A stretch of DNA of 46,356 nucleotides, taken from contig NZ_KE387026.1 in assembly GCF_000430045.1 (NCBI RefSeq), positions 4,789 to 51,144 of the forward strand, in the 5' to 3' direction. The translations under genes and the position numbers were made by a program. Shown here piece by piece: positions 27,449 through 35,427 of the stretch. Every line of letters starts with the position of its first letter. Position 1 is the first letter of the stretch. The notes beneath the pieces were generated by a model. It made no database searches, was not told where the DNA came from, and was given only the letters and a program-made list of their open reading frames with translations. Source of the DNA: Calidithermus chliarophilus DSM 9957. GTDB lineage: Bacteria > Deinococcota > Deinococci > Deinococcales > Thermaceae.

Positions 27449-27901
27449 ATGGTCTGCCGCGACATCCACGAACCCGACTTCCCCGCGTTGGAGGCCCTCG
27501 AGCGCGAGCTCCTGGGCCCTCAGCCCGCCCACCGCTACCGCTGCACCCCCGCCGCCCTGCGCTTCTTCGCCCGCAGCGGCCACTCCTTCGTGGCCCAGGA
27601 CGGCCCGCAGGTCGCGGGCGTGGTGCTGGCCCAGGCCGTGTGGCAGGGCGACCAGGTCACGGTGCTCATCACCCGGCTGCTCTCGAGCTCCGACGAGGCC
27701 ACCCGGGCCCTGCTGGGGGCGGTGGTCAAGTCGGCCTACGACGCCGGGGTCTACGAGGTGGCCATGCACGTCGATCCCGCCAACGAGCCCTTGAGCCGGG
27801 CGCTCGAGGACTACGGCTTCCGCCTGGGCCCCCTCCTGCTGGGGGTGCGGGTGCTGGGCAGCCGGGGTGAACGAGGCGAAGTGGCCGGAGTCTTAGAATA
27901 G
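27449..27901 (+). CDS. GNAT-like acetyltransferase
   Basis: A protein of 150 residues with the GNAT outline: an N-terminal strand (VCRDIHEPDFPALEALERELLG), a central strand pair (SFVAQDGPQVAGVVLAQAVWQGDQVTVLITRLLS), an AcCoA-loop region (DEATRALLGAVVKSAYDAG), and the C-terminal VDPANEPLSRALEDYGFRLGPLLLGVRVLG. The canonical R/QxxGxG/A loop is not clear, so activity is uncertain. The substrate is unknown. The stop overlaps the TAGAAT box of the next gene. Confidence 0.7.
   Translation: MVCRDIHEPDFPALEALERELLGPQPAHRYRCTPAALRFFARSGHSFVAQDGPQVAGVVLAQAVWQGDQVTVLITRLLSSSDEATRALLGAVVKSAYDAGVYEVAMHVDPANEPLSRALEDYGFRLGPLLLGVRVLGSRGERGEVAGVLE
27894..27899 (+). promoter_or_regulatory. -10 box (TAGAAT), leaderless
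   Basis: TAGAAT, 7 bases, then ATG 27907; the box overlaps the stop codon of the preceding gene. Confidence 0.55.
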
Positions 27902-27906
27902 AAGCC

Positions 27907-28116
27907 ATGAACCGGGTCTTGATTGGCATTCGTGGCGTAGAGCTACCCGAGCAGATGGAGAAAATCCTCGGCGCCCTGCGGACGCTCGAGGGCGTCCAAC
28001 GCGCCGACCAAGCCTCGCTAGGCCAGGTCGAAGTCGAGTACGACCCCTACCGCCTCACCGTCATGGACCTCATCCGCAGCATCCGCGAGCAGGGTTTCCT
28101 GGCGGGAATGCTGTAA
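27907..28116 (+). CDS. HMA-fold protein lacking CxxC
   Basis: A 69-residue protein with the beta-alpha-beta-beta-alpha-beta order of heavy-metal-associated domains: VLIGIRGVEL, a helix EQMEKILGALRTLEGV, QVEVEYDPYRLTVMDLIRSIREQGF. The metal-binding CxxC that should follow the first strand is replaced by ELPEQ, so copper or zinc binding by the classic site is not expected. It could be a regulatory or interaction domain. A mosaic repeat follows the stop. Confidence 0.7.
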   Translation: MNRVLIGIRGVELPEQMEKILGALRTLEGVQRADQASLGQVEVEYDPYRLTVMDLIRSIREQGFLAGML

Positions 28117-28290
28117 GCAGAAAGCCGTCAGCCATCAGCCGTCAGCCTTCCGCTGACGGTTGGTGGTTACCCTTCCCCGTCCCTCCCTATCGGCGTCAAC
28201 GGTCGAGGGCCGAGGCGTTTGGCGTTTGGCGTACGGCGTAGGACGTACGACCCACGCCCGGCTATCAGCTATCGGCTATCGACTATCGAC
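28117..28290 (+). repeat. Mosaic heptamer repeat element (after the HMA-fold gene)
   Basis: AGCCGTC/AGCCATC units, a CCGTCAGC-CTTCC-GCTGACGG hairpin (28139-28159), GTGGTTACCC and CCCGTCCCTCCC blocks, GGCGTTT and GACGTAC units, the junction GACCCACGCCCGGC, then TATCAGC/TATCGAC units. The tail parallels the copy ending near 22114. Confidence 0.75.
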
Positions 28291-28291
28291 T

Positions 28292-28804
28292 TCACTCCGG
28301 GCTATCCATCCGGGTGTACTCGAGCACCCCTCGCGGGATAGGCTTCTTCCACAGCTCGCCCACGCACACCTGGTTGGGCTCGCGGCCGGTGAGCTTGAGG
28401 GTCACCGCGAACTTGTCCCACTCCCACTCCGCGAAGGGGTAGAGCACACCGCCGTTGGAGGAGATGGGCGGGGTGCCGAGCTGCTGGGAGAGGTGCTGCT
28501 TGATGAGGCCGAAGGCCTGCTGGGCGTTGACGCCGAGCTGCTCGAGGTTGGGGAAGAACTGGGCGTAGCGCAGGCGGCGGGGCTCGGTCTCGGGCTCGTG
28601 CTCCAGCCGCACGAACTTGCAGTGCAGCGCCACGGGGATCCCGCCGAGGATGGGGTAGGTCTCCCACACCAGCGTGCGCTTGTCGGTGCGGTAGTTCTCC
28701 AGGCCCAGGTGCATGCGCGCGGTGGCGTTCACGCACAGCCAGGGTAGCAGGACGTCGGCGCTCTCGATGTAAATTCCTTGGTCCAGGCGGTAGGGCTGCT
28801 CCAT
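28292..28804 (-). CDS. Unknown protein, tandem paralogue 1
   Basis: A soluble-looking protein of 170 residues that I do not recognise. It shares an evident pattern with the neighbour at 28893-29420: LPW-x-C, AR-x2-LG-x-E, a D-x2-T-x-VW stretch, KF-x-R-x-EH followed by RRLR, QHL-x3-LG-x-P, and a C-terminal C-x-G-x-LW-x-KP-x-P-x4-LE. The shared Trp, Cys, Arg and His residues suggest a common fold. No signal peptide, membrane segment or known motif is visible. The ATG lies 8 bases after a TACAAT box. Confidence 0.75.
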   Translation of the reverse strand: MEQPYRLDQGIYIESADVLLPWLCVNATARMHLGLENYRTDKRTLVWETYPILGGIPVALHCKFVRLEHEPETEPRRLRYAQFFPNLEQLGVNAQQAFGLIKQHLSQQLGTPPISSNGGVLYPFAEWEWDKFAVTLKLTGREPNQVCVGELWKKPIPRGVLEYTRMDSPE

Positions 28805-28812
28805 TTGCCGTC

Positions 28813-28818
28813 ATTGTA
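28813..28818 (-). promoter_or_regulatory. -10 box (TACAAT), leaderless
   Basis: TACAAT on the minus strand, 8 bases before the ATG at 28804. Confidence 0.5.
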
Positions 28819-28892
28819 GGCGGGGCGGGCGGGGCGGGGCAGGTCAATCGACCATTCGCCGCCCGGCCCTCCCCCGGGCGGGAGAAGCCCGT

Positions 28893-29420
28893 TCAGATCA
28901 TCATTTCCAGGTAGTTTCCCGGCAGCGGCTTGGGCCAGAGCTGGCCCAAGCAGTGCTCGAGGCCCCGCTTGCTCACGACCTTCCACAGCACCAAGTAGGC
29001 CTCAGTGTCCCAGCGAGAAAACGTGCCCACGAGGCTATCTCCCGGCTCCTTCTCGAGCGTGGGCTCCCCCAGCAGGCCGACGAGGTGCTGCCGGACCAGC
29101 AGGTACTTCGGCACCACCGCCGCCTTTAGCTTTTCGTAAGGAACGAACTCCACCATCCGCAACCGTCGGCGCTCGTCGTGCTCGTCGCGCAGGAATTTGC
29201 CGGTGAGGTGGCACTCGAGGCCGTCTAAGCAGCGCACCGGGTTCCAGACCATGGTCTCGCGGTCGGGGCGCTGGTGCTCGGGGCCCAGCAGCAGCCGGGC
29301 CGTCCCGGTCGAGCAGCCCCAGGGCAGGTTTTGCCCGAGGTCCTCGAGCAGCAAGCCCTGGCTGAGGTCGAAGAGGCCCTTCGACACGATCCTTTTGGGC
29401 ACGGCGGCATGGGGTTCCAT
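28893..29420 (-). CDS. Unknown protein, tandem paralogue 2
   Basis: A protein of 175 residues in the same unrecognised family as the gene at 28292-28804, 88 bases upstream of it on the same strand. Landmarks are LPWGCSTGTARLLLGPEHQRPD, ETMVWNPV, KFLRDEHDERRRLRMVEF, RQHLVGLLGEP and LGQLWPKPLPGNYLEM. The frame extends to a TTG at 29456, but ATG 29420 with AGGGGG about 11 bases upstream is more natural. An ancestral duplication is likely. No function can be given. Confidence 0.72.
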   Translation of the reverse strand: MEPHAAVPKRIVSKGLFDLSQGLLLEDLGQNLPWGCSTGTARLLLGPEHQRPDRETMVWNPVRCLDGLECHLTGKFLRDEHDERRRLRMVEFVPYEKLKAAVVPKYLLVRQHLVGLLGEPTLEKEPGDSLVGTFSRWDTEAYLVLWKVVSKRGLEHCLGQLWPKPLPGNYLEMMI

Positions 29421-29515
29421 CGGCAGTCTGACCCCCTCATTTTGAGAATAGTACAAAGACGGCCAAAACGGGCGGGCTTAATCACAAGCGGCGCGGCGGG
29501 GGTGGGCCGCCGCCG

Positions 29516-29545
29516 TTGCACACCCGGCCCGGCAAGCGTTAGAAT
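29516..29545 (+). promoter_or_regulatory. Promoter P1 upstream of aconitase
   Basis: TTGCAC (29516-29521), 18 bases, TAGAAT (29540-29545). A hairpin with a T7 run lies about 80 bases downstream, before a second promoter. Confidence 0.55.
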
Positions 29546-29607
29546 CAGTGGGCTTGAGGTTGGGCGCACCCGCCCTGGCATCGAAACCAGACCCCCTGAA
29601 AACCCAT

Positions 29608-29630
29608 GCGGTTCGCGCCGCGCTTTTTTT
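29608..29630 (+). terminator. Possible terminator in the aconitase leader
   Basis: GCGG and CCGC flank a short loop (29608-29621), followed by GC and TTTTTTT (29624-29630). The stem is short, but the T run is the longest in this part of the window. The rest of the 328-base gap 29421-29748 holds only the two promoters and GC-rich stems such as AGGCCC/GGGCCT (29631-29648). Confidence 0.5.
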
Positions 29631-29691
29631 AGGCCCTCCGGGGCCTCGGATTCGGTGACCCGGCCCGGTGTGGCCGGCTGCCGGGCGGGCG

Positions 29692-29741
29692 TAGAATCGT
29701 GGGTGCTCAGGTTCGGCTTTCGTGCTGGTTCAAAGGAGAGG
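29692..29741 (+). promoter_or_regulatory. Promoter P2 and ribosome binding site of aconitase
   Basis: TAGAAT (29692-29697) followed by a TCGTGGG stretch similar to that after P1. AAAGGAGAGG (29732-29741) is the ribosome binding site 7 bases before the ATG. Confidence 0.55.
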
Positions 29742-29748
29742 AGCTGGT

Positions 29749-32487
<2,739 letters not shown>

Positions 32488-32520
32488 CGCCAAGATAACC
32501 GTAAATTCGTCGTAAATTCT

Positions 32521-32552
32521 TTATAGGCTCTAGATTGCCTAGAGCCTATAAT
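32521..32552 (+). promoter_or_regulatory. 13-bp perfect inverted repeat containing the RT -10 box
   Basis: TTATAGGCTCTAG (32521-32533) and CTAGAGCCTATAA (32539-32551) are exact reverse complements around a 5-base loop. TATAAT (32547-32552) in the right arm lies 12 bases before the RT ATG. A TTTTT run at 32554-32558 makes an acnA terminator equally possible. Two CGTAAATTC copies (32500-32508 and 32511-32519) stand just before it. Confidence 0.6.
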
Positions 32553-32564
32553 ATTTTTGGCAAT

Positions 32565-33950
32565 ATGAGTAAGCAGCTTTATCTCGACATCTTCTCACGT
32601 GAGAATATACTTCGGCGAGCAATCAAGTTTACTAAGCGCAAGCACGCTGTTGGGATTGATGGGAAGAGAGTTTTTAAGTACACCGAGGCTCAACTCGCTC
32701 ATATAGTCGATACCATTTTCTTGAGTTCTACAAACTACAAATTTAGTCCATATCGAGAGAGGTTGGCAATAAAAGATCGTGACAGGCCGCCTCGCTTAGT
32801 TTCAATTCCAACTATAAGAGATCAAGTTTTTTTATCCTTGCTAAAGGACTATCTGCATGAAATTGTCAAACCTATAGATGATAGGCACCCACCAAACAAA
32901 ATAATCAGTGATGTATACAAGGCTTACCAAAAACTAGCCCCAACTGGTCTAGTGACTAGATTGGATATCCAGAATTATTACCCCTCTGTTGCTCACGAAT
33001 ATCTATATAGTAAACTCAGTAAGGTTATTCCCCTTAGTTTCGTTAATGAGATAATACACAGAGCTATCACCAATCCTACCGTTCCTTTAGGGTACAGCCG
33101 TTCTCAGAAGTCTAGGTATATGAACTCAGAGAGAGGTATTCCTCAGGGATTAGCTATATCAAATGTACTTGCCCACATATATCTAGTTGATCTAGATGTC
33201 AAACTTCGTATGGGAAAACTTGGTTATTGGAGATATGTAGATGACTTTGTCATTTTCACGGAGAAAGATGGCTCGTCAGTTATTGATGAGGCAGGTATTT
33301 ACTTAGCAGAGTTGGATTTATCACTCAATATGGAGAAGGTAACCAGCAAAAAGGCTGAAGATGGGTTTAACTTTCTTGGCTATCGTTTTCAATATCACCC
33401 TGTACATGCATCACCCATTGTTCGAGTAGCTGATCATGGAGTAAGAAGGTTTTTGGTCAGGTGCATCAGTGACATAAGGCGTTTTAAGAAGAAATTTTTA
33501 TCCATGAAAACAAGGGAAGAGCGCGAAGCCATTGTAATAGCATTTATTGATACCCTTAACGAAAAGATAACTGGTGCATATAGTCGAAATAAACGTTACG
33601 GTTGGCTGTTTTACTTCTCACAAACAAAAGACAAGTCTCAACTTCATCTTATTGATAAAGTGATCGCTGAGGAAATCGATTGTGTATCTAGATCGTTAGG
33701 CATAAAGCTTAACGGAATAAAGAGTGCAGTTAAGGCCTATCATTTGCTCTCAGTCAACCCACGCCACGAGTACTTCCTTGATTACGATAAAATCATATCC
33801 CCCCGCGATCGCTATGGTTTTTTAGTCAGAAGAAACAGGCTGAAATCAAACGAGCCGCCTCCCCCAGAGGCTCAAGTACACGAGATTTTTGAATCTACCC
33901 GTGACTTCAACCTCTCCCAATTAGAGTCAGATGTTGGTATATTCTCATAG
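32565..33950 (+). CDS. Reverse transcriptase, defence-associated type
   Basis: A protein of 461 residues. Fingers motifs lie around PRLVSIPTIRDQV (76-88). Motif A is VTRLDIQNYYPSV (catalytic Asp124). Motif B is RGIPQGLAISN (170-180). Motif C is YWRYVDDFVIF with YVDD at 204-207, and motifs D/E lie around NFLGYRF (238-245). The polymerase site is therefore complete. A C-terminal part of about 210 residues has no maturase or endonuclease motif I can name. Followed by a structured RNA and a SLATT-type protein, it fits the UG/Abi defence RT class rather than a group II intron or DGR. ATG 32565 is preferred to the TTG ten codons upstream, which falls inside the inverted repeat. Confidence 0.88.
   Translation: MSKQLYLDIFSRENILRRAIKFTKRKHAVGIDGKRVFKYTEAQLAHIVDTIFLSSTNYKFSPYRERLAIKDRDRPPRLVSIPTIRDQVFLSLLKDYLHEIVKPIDDRHPPNKIISDVYKAYQKLAPTGLVTRLDIQNYYPSVAHEYLYSKLSKVIPLSFVNEIIHRAITNPTVPLGYSRSQKSRYMNSERGIPQGLAISNVLAHIYLVDLDVKLRMGKLGYWRYVDDFVIFTEKDGSSVIDEAGIYLAELDLSLNMEKVTSKKAEDGFNFLGYRFQYHPVHASPIVRVADHGVRRFLVRCISDIRRFKKKFLSMKTREEREAIVIAFIDTLNEKITGAYSRNKRYGWLFYFSQTKDKSQLHLIDKVIAEEIDCVSRSLGIKLNGIKSAVKAYHLLSVNPRHEYFLDYDKIISPRDRYGFLVRRNRLKSNEPPPPEAQVHEIFESTRDFNLSQLESDVGIFS
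33938..33943 (+). promoter_or_regulatory. -10 box (TATATT) for the ncRNA
   Basis: TATATT at the end of the RT gene places a start near 33950, exactly at the first base of the closing stem of the RNA. No clear -35 box. Confidence 0.45.
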
Positions 33951-34034
33951 GTAGGGTGCCTTGACTTGCATCTTTCCCTTTGCGGGGAATATGCAGGGTT
34001 TATTTCTGTTATCAATATGCACCCTACCGTTTTT
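33950..34034 (+). ncRNA. Structured RNA between RT and SLATT genes
   Basis: GGTAGGGTGC (33950-33959) pairs over 10 bp with GCACCCTACC (34019-34028), and TTTTT follows (34030-34034), as in an intrinsic terminator. Inside, TGCAT/ATGCA (33967-33971 with 33991-33995) and TTCCC/GGGAA (33975-33979 with 33985-33989) build a hairpin. About 23 bases rich in U remain unpaired on the 3' side. AATATGCA occurs twice, 26 bases apart (33988-33995 and 34014-34021). It may be the RNA partner or template of the RT; this is inferred from position and structure. Confidence 0.6.
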
Positions 34035-34054
34035 GTTCACGGCAAATAAGGGAT

Positions 34055-34666
34055 ATGACCACTAACCCGATAGTTAAAGCGTTGGAAGGCCTACGTAGTA
34101 AGGTCAATAAAACCCGTCATATAAGATTTGAAGCATCAAGAAGACTCAAGTACAAGCAAGATTTATCTACGGTCTCAGTTGCTATTTTTTCCGTGTACGG
34201 GATTGGATTCAATATCTTTCCGAGTATATTTTTGTCACAAACAGATAGAGATATGCTACCGGTGGTAAGCACACTTGTGTCTGCCTTTGTCCTTGTAATT
34301 TCCCTGTTTGAAGCCTCTAGGGGCTACGCCCAAAGAGCATACGAGTTGCACAATTGCTCTATTCTATTGACCGCACTTATTGATAAGATCGATTTGGTTC
34401 TGCTAAAGAATCAAACAGGCACACTTGCTAGTTCATTAGAAGTGGAGCTAGAGAAGCTACAAGCTGAGTACCTAAAGATTCTGATAGAATCTAAATCGAA
34501 CCATGATTATATTGATTATCTGGTTTACAATTACTCTGTTGATAAATCTGCAGGCTGGCGTAGTCCAATCTACACTAGTTTCCTAAAACACATAACGCCG
34601 TATAAACTGCACTATGCTCTACATATCACTTTTTTCATCGTCATATTCTACCTATTTTTCAGGTAA
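34055..34666 (+). CDS. SLATT-type membrane effector
   Basis: A protein of 203 residues. An amphipathic, basic N-terminal helix (KVNKTRHIRFEASRRLKYKQ) leads into two membrane segments (about 37-60 and 68-87). A long helical cytoplasmic part follows (EASRGYAQRAYELHNCSILLTALIDKID, then SLEVELEKLQAEYLKIL), and a third segment is at the C-terminus (LHYALHITFFIVIFYLFF). This is the layout of SLATT domains, predicted pore-forming effectors in defence systems, some of which pair with RTs. The ATG 34055 is used; the longer frame from TTG 33980 would run through the RNA hairpin. Shared low GC with the RT supports one system. Confidence 0.75.
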   Translation: MTTNPIVKALEGLRSKVNKTRHIRFEASRRLKYKQDLSTVSVAIFSVYGIGFNIFPSIFLSQTDRDMLPVVSTLVSAFVLVISLFEASRGYAQRAYELHNCSILLTALIDKIDLVLLKNQTGTLASSLEVELEKLQAEYLKILIESKSNHDYIDYLVYNYSVDKSAGWRSPIYTSFLKHITPYKLHYALHITFFIVIFYLFFR

Positions 34667-34800
34667 TAGCACTGTGAATGCTGTATTAGATGGCCGAGTT
34701 AAGGCTTAAATAGCCGCTAATCTAAAGTGTGATTAGGCACTATCATCTTAGTGCTCCGTTGAGCTTGGCTAGCCTATACTATCTTAATTCCGAGCCGGCC
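34667..34800. other. AT-rich non-coding tail of the island
   Basis: 134 bases with several small inverted repeats: CTAATC/GATTAG (34717-34722 and 34731-34736), GCACTA/TAGTGC (34737-34742 and 34749-34754), and the palindrome GGCTAGCC (34767-34774). No frame. It may hold the 3' end signals of the SLATT transcript or a further RNA. Confidence 0.5.
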
Positions 34801-35349
34801 CTAAAACACGCCCTGGTAAATCTGGCCCAGCGCGAGGGTGGCCTCGAGGCAGGCCAGGCGGATCTCCCCGCTGCCGGTGATGTCCTCCTGCTGCCAGTCC
34901 CCCGCGGCGTCGCGCCAGAAGTGCCGCACGAACATGTACTCGGGGTCCACGATCAGGTAGGTGTGGAGGGAGGCGATGCCCCGGTAGGCGATCAGCTTCT
35001 CCCGGAGGTCGATGTCCTTGGTGCTGGGGGACAAAACCTCGACCAGGATGCAGGGGTCGGTCTCGTAATACGGGTTCTTCGGCTCGGGGCCGCAGGCTAC
35101 CATCACGTCGGGGTAATAGAAGATGCTCTTGAGGGCGAGCTTGACGTCCGCCTGGTGCAGCCGGCATTGCTTTCGCGTGACGAAGGGCCAGAGGCTCACC
35201 GAGATGTTCATGCTGACACGGCTATGCCGGCGGCTCACCCCGGGCATGGCGTACACGTAGCCGTTGACGTACTCGTGCCGGGTCTGCTGCTTCAGCTCCC
35301 ACTCGAGGTACTCCTCAGGCGTCATGGGCTTGGCGACCGGACGAACCAT
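34801..35349 (-). CDS. Uma2 family (DUF820) putative endonuclease
   Basis: A protein of 182 residues of the Uma2/DUF820 family, which has a PD-(D/E)XK nuclease fold. MTPEEYLEWELKQQTRHEYVNGYVYAM, the acidic YPDVMVACGPE and CILVEVLSPSTKDIDLREKLIAYRGIASLHTYLIVDPE carry the conserved Asp and the E-V-L strand of the site. Such genes are numerous in cyanobacteria and thermophiles and their role is unclear. The ATG lies 6 bases after TACACT. Its GC content is host-like, so it is probably not part of the RT island it borders. Confidence 0.88.
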   Translation of the reverse strand: MVRPVAKPMTPEEYLEWELKQQTRHEYVNGYVYAMPGVSRRHSRVSMNISVSLWPFVTRKQCRLHQADVKLALKSIFYYPDVMVACGPEPKNPYYETDPCILVEVLSPSTKDIDLREKLIAYRGIASLHTYLIVDPEYMFVRHFWRDAAGDWQQEDITGSGEIRLACLEATLALGQIYQGVF

Positions 35350-35355
35350 AGGCTG

Positions 35356-35361
35356 AGTGTA
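35356..35361 (-). promoter_or_regulatory. -10 box (TACACT) for the Uma2-type gene, leaderless
   Basis: TACACT on the minus strand, 6 bases before the ATG at 35349. Confidence 0.5.
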
Positions 35362-35427
35362 GCACCGGCGGCCGGGGCCTCGCGGCGAGCCCTGGACAGG
35401 CTGCGGGGCGGGCCCCGGCCACGCTCT

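Larger units (their letters stand above)
32488..34800 (+). mobile_element. AT-rich acquired island: RT, ncRNA, SLATT protein
   Basis: Composition falls from about 70% to about 40% GC (by eye) just after the acnA stop and returns at the Uma2-type gene. Codons such as ATA, AGA and TTA are common only here. Imperfect direct repeats TAG(A)GCCTATA(A/C)TAT(T/C)TT occur near both ends (32540-32557 and 34770-34785). No integrase or transposase is visible, so the mode of arrival is unknown. Confidence 0.75.

Noticed and set aside
32565-33950. Group II intron maturase or diversity-generating retroelement RT
   Set aside because: No intron boundary structures, no X/HNH endonuclease motif, and no template/variable repeat pair or target gene were seen; the SLATT neighbour points to a defence RT instead.
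33980-34054. SLATT protein starting at TTG 33980
   Set aside because: The extra 25 residues are encoded within the stem-loops of the RNA and add no SLATT feature; ATG 34055 gives the expected length.
34801-35349. Uma2-type gene as part of the RT island
   Set aside because: It lies on the opposite strand, has host-like GC content and its own leaderless promoter; Uma2 genes are common and scattered in such genomes.
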